Origin: Botrytis cinerea B05.10 | Lineage: Eukaryota > Ascomycota > Leotiomycetes > Helotiales > Sclerotiniaceae | Direction: 5' to 3' | NCBI RefSeq assembly: GCF_000143535.2 | Contig: NC_037319.1 | Span: forward strand, 2,046,001-2,110,000 | DNA: 64,000 nucleotides | In this document: piece by piece, positions 33,064-46,239 of the stretch | How the letters are laid out: every line of letters starts with the position of its first letter | Numbering within the stretch: the first letter of the stretch is position 1 | Program-made: the position numbers and the translations under genes | The notes under the pieces: generated by a model | What the model was told of the DNA's origin: nothing | The model's database searches: none | The model's input: the letters and a program-made list of their open reading frames with translations, nothing else

Positions 33064-35250
33064 CTACATCTCATGAATCTTTTCAGCCTGCTCACTCTTA
33101 TTTTCCTTCATTGGAGATACATCACCATTGCTGCTACTCTCCCCAAGAATCCTGTCTAATCCTACCTCGCGACGTACAGCTTCCATTCTTTCGAGATCAC
33201 CCCGGCCTACACCTTCGCTGCCAAAAACTAGGTCCATTTCCTCCACTGTTTGATTTGTTAGCTTACAATCCTTCATACGTGCATAGTTCAGGAACTTTTG
33301 AAATTGTGTGAGGCAGTACGAAAACAAATGTGCAAGAGAATAACACCCATCACCTCTCATTCCCAATGAAAACTGAAAGATACTCACAGCCCAATCTCTT
33401 CGTTTCCGGCACACCCCACCATATAAATGCCGCTCCACCATATGTCAACAAGCCAAAGAGTATGTAAGTACCATAAGAAATACCACTCAACATATCAGGC
33501 GTTACTTGGCCGACGATGAAATTATTCATCCAGTTTGAGGAGGCACCGAGTGCGATACCGTAAGGACGATTGGAGAGTGGCCAAATTTCCGCTACGAGAA
33601 TCCAGGCGCAGGGACCCCAGGAATAGCCAAAGTGGATTACGAAGAGCCTTTTACATGTTAGATTTACAAGACATGGGACTATGGGGATTGGAGAGAATAT
33701 GGGGAAAGACAAACCAGACCATAGCCACAGCAGCCCAGCCTGCGGCTTTATGTTCTTCCCATGAATCTCTGTTTTTGGCTACGATAACTGCGATGATTAT
33801 GTGGCATGTAGCCATACCGATCGCACCGATTGTAAGAATGGGTTTGCGACCTAACTTGTCGATATAGAGAACGGATGGGATGGTTGCGAGGAACATCACG
33901 ATACCGACGACGCCAGTGGCGAGAAGGGAGACAGTGTTACCGGAGAGACCAAGGGATTTGAAGATTGTAGGAGCGTAGTAGAGAATTGCCTGGAAAGGGG
34001 GAGGGGATGTTAGTGGAAAGCTGATGGGATGTTGACGTATTAGGGCTTGAAAGGGGGATGGAACTGCACATACGTTAATACCCGTCCACTGTTGAAAGAA
34101 CATAGTAACGGTTGCTACTATCACTCTCTTAAACATGGGTTTTGTCCTGAACAAACTGCCAATTGCCACAAACTGCAGTTTCGCGGTATTCGTCCAAGTC
34201 AATTCTTGGAGACCGGGCCACAATTCTGCAATCGATCTCTTTTCAAACAAACTCTGGACCTTGATTTCCAAAAATTCTATCTCTACCAACTCGTGGTCTT
34301 GGGGTAAATTTCTCAGTTGTGCTAGTACTTTCCTAGCCTCCTCTTCTCTTCCGTGATGGACTAGCCATCTAGGCGAGAAAGGCATGAACAAGATACCGAC
34401 AAAAAGTACTATAGCTGGGAAGAGCTGCAGACAAATTGGCACAAGCCACGCCGCATCGGATTGCGTCGCGCCAGTCCCTCCTATATAGTTTGTACCGTAA
34501 TCGATCCAGAAGGATATCATGATACCGGCACAGATGGCAAGTTGTTGCAGGGCAATGAGAGATCCGCGCACTTCAGGCGGAGCTACTTCAGCATTGTACA
34601 TTGGGACAATCATACTGAGACTTCCCACGCCCATTCCGGTTATGAAACGACCGCCCAAGATGGCGGAATGACCAACGGAGATGGCAGTCGCTTGGACTAT
34701 GACGCCGATGATAAATACAGCTATATTTGAGCATAGAATGTCAATAACCTTTTCCAAATGATGTCTCTTCCTAGGTATCTGGAACTCTTTGCATATTTGG
34801 ACTTGGAAAAAAAGAGCATACCGGTAGCAATTAAAATCCCATACTTTCTACTTGCTGCCTCCGCCATAAATCCGCTTAGAAGTGCTCCAAGCCACGCGCC
34901 CAGTTCCAATATACTAGTAAGCCACCCTTTTCTGCTTTGATCTGCTGGATCTGTGCTATCATAATTTCCCATGTGAGACATGAATGAGTTCATAGTGAGC
35001 ACACCAGAAAATACGCCCTGATTATAACCCTGTGTTTCGCACAATGAATTAATTTCGTAATCAAATTTTCTCTCGTGAAGACGTATATGGAGTCACATAC
35101 ATATAATAATCCTCCAATGCAAGCGAACAAGGCAATACTGAAGACTCGAAAGTTTTTAACTAAAGCCGCTGGGCCACTGGCCCCCATAAGCTTTTGTCGA
35201 CGTTCCAGAGCCGCATCGTGAATGCCATGAGCGGGAGCTCCGACTGCCAT
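33064..35250 (-). CDS. MFS sugar transporter
   Basis: Six exons: 35250-35101, 35029-34822, 34720-34074, 33989-33715, 33647-33388 and 33245-33064, giving 573 residues. Sugar-porter motifs are present: GGLLYGYNQGVFSGVL after the first helix, GRFITGMGVGSLSMIVPMYN, EVAPPEVRGSLIALQQLAI, PFSPRWLVHHGREEEARKVL, QQWTGINAILYYAPTIF, DKLGRKPILTIGAIG and VPETKRLGLEEMDLVFG. Twelve helices are expected in the plasma membrane. The usual PESPRWL reads PFSPRWL, which I recall in a broad fungal subgroup. The substrate (a hexose, pentose or related polyol) cannot be fixed from sequence. The short C-terminal tail is charged. The donor of exon 4 (GTTTGT at 33714) is weak but gives the continuous MVWLFVIHFGYSWGP. 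It is divergent from NTO1 over a 2-kb region. Confidence 0.94.
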
Positions 35251-37270
35251 AGTAAATAATGTCTTATTGTATGAGCTTTCACAATAGCAAATTTTAGGGG
35301 CGAGAAATCAGGAATATAGCAAGATGATGACCGGAAATTGTCTATCTTTATATTTCCATACTGGCTCTAATTACATATCCTGGAGCTCTGAACTCCTATG
35401 CAGTACGTATCATGAAACTGCAGAGGGAGCTCTGGATAAACTCATGGCTAAATGCGGAACATCCATGGAAGTGGCATATCATGGGTTCATGTAACAGTGA
35501 TAGGTTTTTAACAACGAAGGAATCTTGTCATTATGCGAGCTATTGAACGTTGTGGGGTGAAGGATCATCGTCCTTCCCCGCACTCGGAAAGATTGTGGAG
35601 ATGTCAAATAGGCTGATTGAAATACCGTTGCGGGGTTGACCAATAAATCGAGATAATAAGTTTGATGAACAGCGAATAGTGGGTGGAATACAGATTTACG
35701 TGATTGTTATGTTAGCCTTTCGACGCAATACCGAAGTTGATATTGCATTTGTGGAACATCGACGAGGCGTTACCTGGGTGCAGGCTCATGCAGCAAGAGT
35801 GCCAGGTTCACGGCTCACATATTATCCACTCGAGAACTTCAGTACAAGGGGGACGAATTTGCATTCTTTGAACCTTTTCCTCTCACGATTATGGAAGTAT
35901 ATAGTCCATCTTACCACATCAATATTCGAAATGATCTCCGTGTAATGAATACGAAGGACAATAGCAGAAAAATAGATTTGTATGTAACGATCTCCAATTT
36001 GATGTTTCTCCTTTTTGGATTTAGCTCTTTCGTGTCCAAAAATCCCCAAAAATATTAAGAGTCATTAATGAGTTGATTTATCTTGTGTTGAAGTTGAAAA
36101 ATTGGACCCAGTCTGCACATCACAATTACTGTCCAAAATTTATCAAAGCAATATAGTGTGCGATTAGAGCTTTCTCAAAGCAAGACCTTCCACTTGTCTA
36201 AAAATTTTATAGCTTTATATTTTTGTGGACGCTGCTGGTGATGCCGGATTTACTTTTGGAACAGTGAAATTGCCAACTACCACGCAGCAGCACAAGACCA
36301 AGCTTTTGGTATAAGACCAATAGAACAATGACTTTGTTCGTAAAACTGGGGACTTTTGCCATAACGGACACTGAGTATCGTCAAGGTCCCATTGTTGAAC
36401 TGCATGGAGAAACTTTGTTTATAACACCAAAATTATCTTTTAGATATCGGTGGCATGTGAAGAGAAAGATTGAAGGACGTATGAAACATTGAAGCCAGTA
36501 GTATATTGAACAACAGACTGCTTTGGGTATGTAGAGACAATAGAAGGCGCCAGATTTGCATATGAATCAAGGGTGTAGATACCTATGCTCATACAAGTTC
36601 GTTGAAGTTGCCACTTTACTCGTAAGTATTCAGCAGATATCAGAGAAAGCACTAGCATTTCATCCAACGTTTGTGTAGACATTTTGTCAAACACACCCCA
36701 ACTCCGTACAATCAAACGATCAATCGATCAACGCTCACAATATCATTGTTCAATAATTGGAGCAGGTGGATGCTGGTACTGGTGCTGATGCAGGGCAGGG
36801 AAACATGCACGGACTGTGATAATGCGTAGAATCTGTACTTCTGAGAATCTGCAGATTACTAAGCACCATGCATCGGAGTATCCTGATACTTTTTTCCGAT
36901 GCTAAACTCAAAATGGGATTTGATCCTTGATGTCAGCTAAACCTAATCGGAAGGGGCAACCACATCGCGACTACCATACTGCAGATGTTGGCTACATCAA
37001 ACATAGTTTAGATCATGATAACCTCCATCTCTTAACCATTATTTTCGTGTAATTCACTCTTACAGCATCACTCAATTCATCCGCGCAGAGAAAGACGCGC
37101 ATAATTGTGTCTTTATTGCTTCGAATTCCATATGCGCCTCGCCCCTCACGGAACCTGACACTAGGTATTCACCATCAGCTCTAACTGCCGCACTAGTGGC
37201 ACAAACTCACCTTTGTCCACATTTCTACATTCTTTTCGCATAAGTACGTCGGAGTGAATTAAATATCAAC
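35251..37270. promoter_or_regulatory. 2-kb divergent region, sugar transporter/NTO1
   Basis: No gene is supported here. Short open frames (for example 35679-35945 and 36440-36715) lack family features. A long upstream region is common for regulated sugar transporters, but no binding site is claimed. The part from about 37030 is probably the NTO1 leader. Confidence 0.45.
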
Positions 37271-40200
37271 ATGGCACCGACGCCAATACCTGGAACCCCC
37301 AGAAGAGCTGCAAGTGGCTCAGGTACAAGATCTACACGTCCGAAATCCGCGTCAGCCTCAAATCGTCGACTTGAAAACCCAATTATCAAAAACCCAACAT
37401 CCGAGCCTCCCAAAAAAGGTCGATACGTACCAGGCGGTCCCGGTGGAGGAGGCAGATACGTGGACGAGAACGGCCAAGATCTACTTTTAGTTGGCGGTAC
37501 TGGTCCAGGGGGTTATAATTATATTGGACCTCGCGGTCGTATAGGACGCGAAAACGCTGCGAACGGAGTCCAGCCTGTAGTTTACCCTCGCAGAGATAAC
37601 CGAACAACGAGAACAAGGACTGTGCTTCCTCGCGCACAGCAACCTCCCATGGCTACCCCAGGTAGATTCGGATCGTCGTCGCAGGCTGCAGCAGCTGTTG
37701 CGCAAAATGATGGATACAAGCCTCGAGAGGAACGAAGTTGGGAAGAATTTCATCCCGATTTAGACATAAATCAAGAAATGATGTGCTTCAGTCAAGAAGC
37801 GGTGGAGGGAACATCAAGCTCGAGACCTGTAACACCCGCCGGCGCATCACAACTAGTGGAAGGGTCCGCGAATGGTAAACTTGGACAGGCGACGGATAAT
37901 GATGAAAATGGCACAAGCACAACTCCAAATCCTGCAATACCTGCTCCTAGTACAAATGGAGTTCCAGTGTCATATACCATTCCGGGTACACCAGGAGGAG
38001 GTAGGAGAAGACCTGGCCGTCCTCCCAAGAACCCTGAGGCATTCTACGCCGCCAGGGCTGCTGCGAGCCTTGGAATATCTGTCGGCCTTAGTTCCCCGAA
38101 GACGCCAAAGACACCAAAGGGTATAAATGTCATGAATACAACCGCGAAGGAAAAGCTAACCCTGCCGCAACCCTCGTTCCGATTAACGCATACCCTTAAA
38201 AAGTTTGATACGCCAGAATTCGATCAATATGTTGATAAATCTATGGCAAATGTAGGATATCAGGAAAGTGAAGAATTTATTCGGCCTGAGCAAGAATTCA
38301 TTAAAGCTTCTGATATTAACTTCAACGAGGATCTGGATGGAATTGGAAGCACTCTTGGTCGTGTTGAGTATGATATGGACGAGGCAGATGATAAATGGCT
38401 ACAACAATATAATGAGAGGCGGAAGGCAGAAGGCGTTGATGAGGTTCCCCGACACATTTTCGAAGTCACTCTAACTAAGATAGAAAAAGATTGGCATAAT
38501 CTAGAACGAACTATACCAAAGCCAAATCCAAAGCCGCCTCAAACCCATCGGCCAAGGTCCAGCTCCGCTGCTGCCGTTAACGGCGAAGCTCAGGTTGGAG
38601 AAGAACAAGATAGTAAATGTGCTATCTGTGATGACGGAGATTGTGAAAACACCAACGCCATTGTGTTCTGCGATGGCTGCGACTTGGCTGTGCATCAAGA
38701 ATGCTATGGAGTTCCTTTTATTCCCGAAGGTCAATGGATGTGCAGAAAGTGTCAGTTGATTGGACGCTCTACTCCTGTAAGTCATACTCGAGACCTACAT
38801 CTTCAGTCTTAATACTAATTCATCTTTAGACTTGTATTTTCTGTCCCAACACCGATGGAGCTTTCAAGCAAACCAATGCTTCAAAATGGTCGCATTTACT
38901 CTGCGCCATGTGGATTCCTGAAGTTTCTCTTGGTAACACTACATTTATGGAACCAGTTATGGAAGTTGAGAAGGTGCCGAAAAGCAGGTGGAAATTAAAC
39001 TGCTACATCTGTAGTCAAAGTATGGGAGCATGTGTGCAATGTGGCAATAAAGCCTGCTTCACAGCTTTCCATGTCACTTGTGCTCGCAGAGCTCGTCTGT
39101 TTTTGAAGATGAAGAACAACCATGGGACCTTGGCTGTCCTAGATGGACATGCTGTTCTAAAGGCCTTTTGTGATAAACACTCGCCTCAAGATCATGCTCG
39201 GGAGAACGACACTGTCGCCGCTACTGCTGAAGCTCGCAGATTCTACAAGAAGACTATGCGTGGCCGTGTGTGGGCTGATTCCAATGAGGCTGCTGGTATG
39301 TTAGCTATGGCTCATCGTAAAGCAGGAAGACATCCAGAAGCCACTGACTTGAATGATGTCCGGGGATCATTTCTGCAATACAATCAAGATATTCAGTCTG
39401 AAGAGCCAATCAAAGGTATTTGGAAACTTCCCTCGGGAGCTCCGATCATTCCAAAAGTTATCTTCAACTCTGTTGAAATGTCATTGCAACGTTACAATCT
39501 TCGCAGACGTAGGGAGTGGACTGCAGATTGTTGTAAGTACTGGACTCTCAAGAGAGAGGCCCGAAGAGGCGCAGCTCTTTTGAAGCGACTGCAACTCCAA
39601 ATGGAAAGTTTTTCTTCCATGGAAATCACCCGGCGCAACTTCTCCGGTATGGGTCACGTAGGGAGGGAAAGGCTTGCACGCCGTATCGATTTTGCTCAAC
39701 TTCTACTCAAAGATATGGGAAAACTTCGTGATCTTGCTGGAGAAATTAAAGAACGCGAATTAAAGAAGTTAGAAGCTGCAAGGGTCGAAAAGGATGCTGT
39801 CGATACAATATACTTCCCTGTGGCTCATTTACTGCCTCCGGTTATTGGAAGGGCTTTACAGTAAGGTTTCGCCCAATTATGGGGGCGACAAAAGCTAATA
39901 AACTAAATCGTAGAATCGATAGCAAAAAAGTATTTACCGGTGGTCTCAGTCGACTCGGCGATAAACTCAGTCAACGCTTTTACACTACTACGGGGGCGTT
40001 TGCGAAAGACTTTAGTTCCATCATCACTGCTGCTATCATGGAAAATACCTCGCAAGCTGAGCAGAAAGAAAACACGGCTAGGGATATCGCAAAGACATCT
40101 TCCAAAACGGTCAATTTAAACGTGCAAAACCGTCGCAAAATCGGAAGACGTATTATCAAGGCTGTTCAGCCTATGTTAGAGGGTGCAATTCGAGCCGAGT

Positions 40201-40967
40201 GTGATGTGGTTAAGACTAGGCCTGAGGATCAGCTAAAAGTGTTGAATGTCTTACTCGAAAACTGTCTACTTCCTGCTGAAGGTTCGAACAGCTCATCTGA
40301 TGCCTTTGCGGACGTTGAAGCGCCGGAGCCATTGCAGGATGAAGACATGCTTGACGTTGCACAATCACAAGAGATTGCTTCTGAGACTCTAAATCCCGGA
40401 GTGGTGGACCGCGGGCAAACTCCCGTTGCAAACGCTGAAGTCATAGATACAAACATGCCAGATGCCGATGCTGATGCTGATGCTGATGCGGAGCATGATG
40501 TCGAGGATGTCATTCATGTTGCGCCTGCTACTATTTCTGACACAGACCACTTGATTGATCCACAACTTCTTAACAATGGTATTGGAACGCTCACAACAAA
40601 TGGTGATGGCATTACGCCGCCTGATACCAATGGCTATTCTTCTACTCCAGAAGGCAATCAGCCTACCCCACCAACACCACCAGTTTCAAATGGCGAAAAT
40701 AACACAGATGGTGCAGATGTCCTTAATAACGGGGGCATTCCTTGGTATGTCAAGGATTTTCAGCCTGAAGGAACTAGTGTCTTGCAAGAAGTTCCAGTCG
40801 AAAATACGAATGGCTCTCACACAAGCGATGATCTCAGCGAAATGGATGATGAGGATGTCAAAGCTTTAGCTGGTGTTCAGGACGGCCCAAGTGGAATGAA
40901 TGGAACCACTCCAGCTGCAAAAGGTAGAAAGGGGAAGGCAAGGAGAAAATTTCGTGGATTCAAGTGA
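37271..40967 (+). CDS. NTO1: BRPF-like PHD-finger subunit of the NuA3 histone acetyltransferase
   Basis: Three exons: 37271-38776, 38830-39860 and 39914-40967, giving 1196 residues. A basic, Gly/Pro-rich N-terminus is followed by an Enhancer-of-Polycomb-like segment (about 290-400; TPEFDQYVDKSMANVGYQES and DMDEADDKWLQQYNERR). The first PHD finger starts near Cys450 (CAICDDGDCENTNAIVFCDG; DLAVHQECYGVPFIPEGQW). Exon 2 opens the extended PHD (TCIFCPNTDGAFKQTNASKW; CAMWIPEVSLGNTTF; CYICSQSMGACVQCG; AFHVTCARRARLFLKMK). PHD-knuckle-ePHD is the BRPF/Nto1 signature. Nto1 scaffolds the Sas3 acetyltransferase and reads methylated or unmodified H3 tails at active genes. The region around 840-900 looks like a very diverged bromodomain. 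The C-terminus is acidic, with a (DA)n stretch, and ends in a basic patch. Confidence 0.94.
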
Positions 40968-42603
40968 TTTGAGGTTTGTTTGATGGATCATGATTTTTTA
41001 AGATTACGAGATTTGTATGATATGGGCTTTAATTCATCGAAGGTGTGTTATTAGTGTGGGAGTTCTCTGGTTCCAGGCTCAACAAGTTTCAAGGGAAACT
41101 TTGGAGTTATGGGTGAGTTTATTAGGGAAAAGCATTGATGCATCATGCTTTGACAAGGAAATTATATGGCGTAGGGTGGTTATAATGCTTGAATGGAATC
41201 GAAGATTTTGGGGTTTTTGCGTTCTGGTGGTTACAAGGAGGGACTTTGCAATTGGTATGCACAACGCTAGGTGGCTACACACTTTCAAATGACTGGAGGA
41301 AGTCGTCTGATTGCTTAGGCTTTTTTCTTCTAATAAATTTTGTAAGAGTATAGTAGACAGATAGAACAAATGGAATCCCGGGCTATGCTTCAGCATCCTT
41401 TTATTTGCTTGGAAAAATCTCATAACCTTTGGGCATGTTCAGTTTTGATACAAGATTTGCATCGTCAATTGCGTGTCTTGAACGGAACTATTGGTCAATC
41501 AGAGTATATGGGTTCTTAAGAAACGATTCACAAGATCAGGAATTATTGGCTTTCAAAGTTCATATGTCGTAGACCCTTGAAATTCATCTTTACCCCTTTC
41601 CCTCATGCATTCTCGAAAACAGTGTCCTTTTGATACAATCATCAATATGTAGTTGCTGATATCGTCTATCTTCATCGATCCTTCTCTATCACTTTTCATT
41701 CACTCGAACGAGACTATTTAATATTCCACCGGGAGATGTAGATAAAATGACTCTCTCTCTCTCTCTCTCTCACCCTTTGTAAATATGGTACCTCAATGTT
41801 TACACACCTTGGTTGACGATTGAATGCTCGTTTTCGGAGTCTGGGTTATATATAAAAGAAAATGTGTAAGTTGAGACATTGTTCGCTTCACAGCCCTTTG
41901 TTTTGCGAAATGGATCTGCAGGTTCAGGGGTAGCGAAAATGAAGCGTTTAGTATTAGTTTTCCTATAACTAGATAAATCATCACCTCCTGCTCAGAAAGT
42001 AGGATTCCGTATTCTGTATTGATGAGATGTTATTAGGTGAGTTGATTGCACGAGATCTAGATATTACCGACAGATGAATTAGCATCTGCCGTCAGTGTGC
42101 GTTATGTACCACTGGTATTACTATGTGCCATGATGAAATTTCCGCAAGCTTCGCATTGTAAGTGGTGGAAAAATAAGCAGCCGCATTGAGATCCACGTAT
42201 CAAACGAGACTTCCCCGGCGACGGATAAAATGCACATCCCACGACAACGACCCCGGAAAAAAATCTCAACGCCCGCAATCTATTTGATGAGATAAACCCG
42301 CGATATAAACCCCGCTGGGATGGTGGGGTGAGTGGCCCTTAAATGCGGGTTGTATGTCTTCCATATGCCCCCCCATGAACGACCCCATGGATGGGGGGAA
42401 ATGGAGATGCCCTTGGCGAGTGTATAGAGAAGTATTTATTATTCAGAGATTCCTTTCTGTTTTTCCTCTTTCTTTTCCCCTTCTTCTGTTTCCTCATACC
42501 ACTCTTCATATCGTCCTTCTCGGTCTTTTAACACGCTTCTCCATTTGAACCCCTCCCCCAAATATATACCCCGCCAAAACTCATCTCCACGCATTATACG
42601 AAA
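40968..42603. other. NTO1-alcohol dehydrogenase intergenic region
   Basis: 1.64 kb without a supported gene. It holds the NTO1 3' end, a (CT)10 tract at 41751-41770, a TATATAAAA stretch near 41848 and, close to the dehydrogenase, GC-rich CCCCG elements around 42240-42320 and a TATATA near 42561 that could serve its promoter. Open frames here are short. Confidence 0.5.
41751..41770. repeat. (CT)10 dinucleotide tract
   Basis: An uninterrupted run of CT repeats in the NTO1-dehydrogenase intergenic region. It is probably a length-variable microsatellite. Confidence 0.9.
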
Positions 42604-43896
42604 ATGGGATACCCAGAAACTTTCACCGGATTCCAAATTGAAGATCCGGCGAAATGGACCGAGTTTCACAAGAATGAATACACACCTAAGCCATTCGGCG
42701 ACTTCGATGTCGATATCAAAATTCTGGCGTGTGGTGTTTGCGCCAGTGATTTGCATACTGTTAGTGGAGGGTGGGGTGAACAAAAGTTTCCGCTTTGTGT
42801 GGGGCACGGTATGGTTTCCCACTCTTCTACTTATCGTTTTACGTTTCCAATGTTGGGCCTGAGAGTAAAGCAGATGAGCCAGAGCTCAATTGAATAGTTG
42901 TGCAAGAATGAGAATGTGCTAATATTTCCAATCTGTCCTCAGAAATCGTAGGTGAAGCCCTCCGTGTTGGCCCAAAAGTAACCCTCATCAAACCTGGCCA
43001 ACGTGTCGGTGTCGGCGCCCAATCATACTCTTGTCTCCAATGTCGTCAATGCAAGAATGACAACGAAACATACTGTCGCCATCAGCTCGATACTTATGGA
43101 GCCGTCTGGCCAGAAACTGGAATCGTTTCCCAAGGTGGTTATGCTAGTCACGTTAGAACTCATGAGCATTGGGTCTTCCCCATCCCAGATGGATTAAAGA
43201 GTGAAGAGGCAGCTCCTATGTTGTGTGCTGGCTTGACAGCGTATAGTCCTTTGGTCAGAAATGGCTGTGGGCCAGGGAAGAAAGTGGGTATTGTGGGGTT
43301 GGGTGGAATTGGACATTTTGGAGTTATGTTTGCTAAAGCTTTGGGAGCCGAGACCTGGGCTATTTCGAGGTATGTGGATATCGCCCACCTGGTTTCCCAT
43401 GAACTTCCTAAGATGAGAAAGATACTAATCCAAACTTACAAACAGAACCCATGCTAAAGAAGCCGATGCCAAGAAACTCGGCGCCGACGGCTTCCTCGCC
43501 ACTGCCGACAAGGATTGGAACAAAGAGCACATCATGACCTTTGATTTGATCGTCAACACTGCCTCCTCATCTTCTGGCTTCAATTTCTCCGAATACCTCG
43601 AGCTTCTCGACGTTCACGGACACTGGGTATCGGTCGGATTACCCGAAGGCGAGGGCCAAACCATCGATAACTTTGAGCTCTTGAAGAACGGTGTACTCAT
43701 CGGAGGAAGTCATTTGGGTAGCAGGAAAGAAGTTCTCGCCATGTTGGATTTGGCAGTTGAGAAGGGAATCAAGAGTTGGGTGGAGACGATTGAGATTAAT
43801 GAGGAGGGATTGAAGACAGCGTTGACGAGGTTGCATAACAATGATGTTAGGTATAGGTTTACAATGGTCGGGTATGAGAAGTGCTTTGGTGCTTAG
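42604..43896 (+). CDS. NADP(H)-dependent medium-chain alcohol dehydrogenase (Adh6/cinnamyl type)
   Basis: Three exons: 42604-42808, 42943-43369 and 43446-43896, giving 360 residues, the normal length. The catalytic zinc site is seen in ACGVCASDLHTVSGGWG (Cys46) and VGHEIVGEALRVG (His and Glu near 69-70). The structural zinc loop is SCLQCRQCKNDNETYC with four Cys. The Rossmann motif is VGIVGLGGIGHFGVMFAKAL, and DLIVNTASSSSGFNFSEYL and VSVGLPEG are typical of the Adh6/Adh7 and cinnamyl alcohol dehydrogenase group. These enzymes reduce aromatic and branched aldehydes with NADPH in the cytosol. The exact substrate is unknown; a detoxifying or fusel-alcohol role is likely. The start follows a clear family-like N-terminus (MGYPETFTGFQIEDPAKW). 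It is convergent with STE12. Confidence 0.95.
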
Positions 43897-46239
43897 AGTG
43901 AATTGGTGGGGTTTATGTAGGCGAAATATTAAGCTTTGCATTTGTGCCAATTGAATGAGCTCTGCATGGTGTTATTGAAGTGACATTACCTTGGGATTGT
44001 CGAGAGTGATGGGTTGAAAGTTCAACTAGAGGTGAGGGTGCGAGGTTGGTCTAATATTGAAATTTACTTGTCACACAATACAGTTCTCAATCGACAAAGA
44101 TTGGGAAGGGAAACTCAGGATATTGGTATGTTTCTGATCTTGGAAATGGCGGTTCCAGAAATACATTTCAATAACATAAAATCTGGTCTCTGGCTAACAG
44201 ACCTTGACGAGGAGGGCCAGCGCTCTCATGTTACTGCCTCTGCCGAGTGGTGTTTAGACCTAATTACGTGTGTGCATTGTATCCAGATCGATATCAACGT
44301 TCCATGATCCAATCATTAACATTTGTATTAGAATTTCCATGCTCTCCAGATTTCAACTCAGCTACTGATCTCATGTTCCCGCTGTTCACCATCACACCTA
44401 TATTATCCATGGCCATGCGCCTCCCTCCACTTAATCTCAACCCCCACACTTCACTTCAAATTCCAGACATTCTCATCTCACACTTTCGACAACCAAGATC
44501 AATGGCCTAACCAACCGAATTAACCTCACTATCCCGACCTAAACCATACGCCTGCCGCTCTCTCCTCTCCTCGCCTCTCCTTCTGCCCTCTCATAGTCAT
44601 ATCCCACTGATCCCTCAACGCCCAGGATCCAATACATGCAGAAACAACAGCAGCGACACAATAATGCGTATCAAAGATGCATCCTGCAAAAGTAGCTATA
44701 CATACGACCCTCGAAAACCACTCAAAACGCGGACTGGCTGGCACACCCAGGCCTCGAGATCGAAAATCCCGTGGTCATATTGACGAGTCTCTCCGACAGA
44801 TGCCGTGGATGCGGCGAAGCCAAATAGAACACATATCCCGGAGACAACGAAGAACGTTGGCGTTGAAAGAGAGAGAGAGAGAGAGAGCTCCTATGAGATC
44901 TATGGGGGAGACAGGGTAAGTCTAGAAGCAATGTTAATAAAGCAAATCTCAATTGCCAGTTCAAGCAGTTGTCGTTTTCGCTCGAAACACAATCCAAAGA
45001 ATACCTACGCGCTTCTCGTCGGGCCAGAATAGAACAGAAGATATAACGCAAACAAGCGAAACTATTGTTGAGATAATACTAGACGCAAGTGCCAAATTGG
45101 CAGGTGCAACATTGAGATTTTGCGGTAGGGCATCAATAGATTGATATTGCTGATTACTGAAGTTGATTGCTGAAGTTGGAGTTCTTACTTGGATCAGCAA
45201 TAAAAGCTAGAGTAGATGCATAGCATCTGGCAGTGAAGATGGAGAAAATAAGAAGAAAAGTACTAGACTATGAAGAGAGGACGAGACGATGTGCGAGAGA
45301 ATGCCATCATTCAGCGTCAGGTTATTCTTCAATCTTTTATCAAGAAAAATTGCTCATCTCACATTATGAAAGCACCAGGGCACACGAGCAGAGTAAAAAT
45401 TGGGTATAACATAGTCTATGATTCTCTTCATCGCATCTCATGTTCACTTCATATCAACTCCACTCATCGATCTCATATCAATCGATTAACACCATAAACC
45501 CCCCTCCCCAAGACCAAAATGACCGAACATACAAAAACATTTTTGATTATACACAGGAGGTTCATCTCTATTTCCTTCCTCATCTTCACCCTTATGATGT
45601 TCCCCCTCCTCTCAGTTTGTAACACGTAAACTGCCACTCCAACTACCAACCCAGCGAGACCCCATAAAAAGAAATCGCATTGCATACAAAAGTAGCCCTG
45701 GCCTACGCGCTCCATCTACCTCATGGCAGAGAGCACGATAGTCCATCAGCCAGTGACAAGACAAGGCAAGGCAAAATACACAAGATGTCCACTCTGCCAT
45801 TGCCTGCCCACTCTACCCATTCCCGGAAATTTCTGTTCCTTCCTTTGTAGACACCCCATTTTTCCCAATTATCCGAACAGCCCACAAAAAGTGTTGAGGG
45901 CTTTGAGAGCTTCATAAAGAAATCCATCATGATCATCAAAATAATCCCAAGCAGCTGCAACCAACACGACAGGCCGTAGCGCCTATAGAAAAGCCGTATC
46001 AAATAAAAACTAAAAGGAAATAGAGGTAAAAATATGAAAGCTTTGGAGAGCCAATGAAAACGTGTAGCACACGGCAGGACTCGCAAAGCTATGCAACGAA
46101 AACAAAATAGAGAAAAAGACTACTAAAAAGATCATATACAAAGAGGGGAAGTAGAAGGTGTCATAGTCGACTTAGTGGTGATCAAAAATGATGCTGAGAA
46201 ACCTGCATTATTCAAACGACGGGGAGTTCGGCGCGAACT
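43897..46239. other. 2.3-kb convergent region, dehydrogenase/STE12
   Basis: Only 3' flanks are certain. A (GA)n tract is at 44869-44887. Minus-strand frames near 44529-45200 and 45473-46086 encode hydrophobic stretches (for example NLALASSIISTIVSLVCVIS at about 45050-45100), but their starts are not ATG or are poorly placed. I could not assemble a convincing spliced gene. Part of 45.7-46.2 kb is probably the STE12 3' UTR. Confidence 0.45.

Noticed and set aside
44869..44887. (GA)n tract as a possible regulatory or array element
   Set aside because: An ordinary microsatellite with no spacer structure.
45721..46086. Hydrophobic minus-strand frame next to the STE12 stop
   Set aside because: Lies directly downstream of STE12 on the same strand, so it is more likely 3' UTR.
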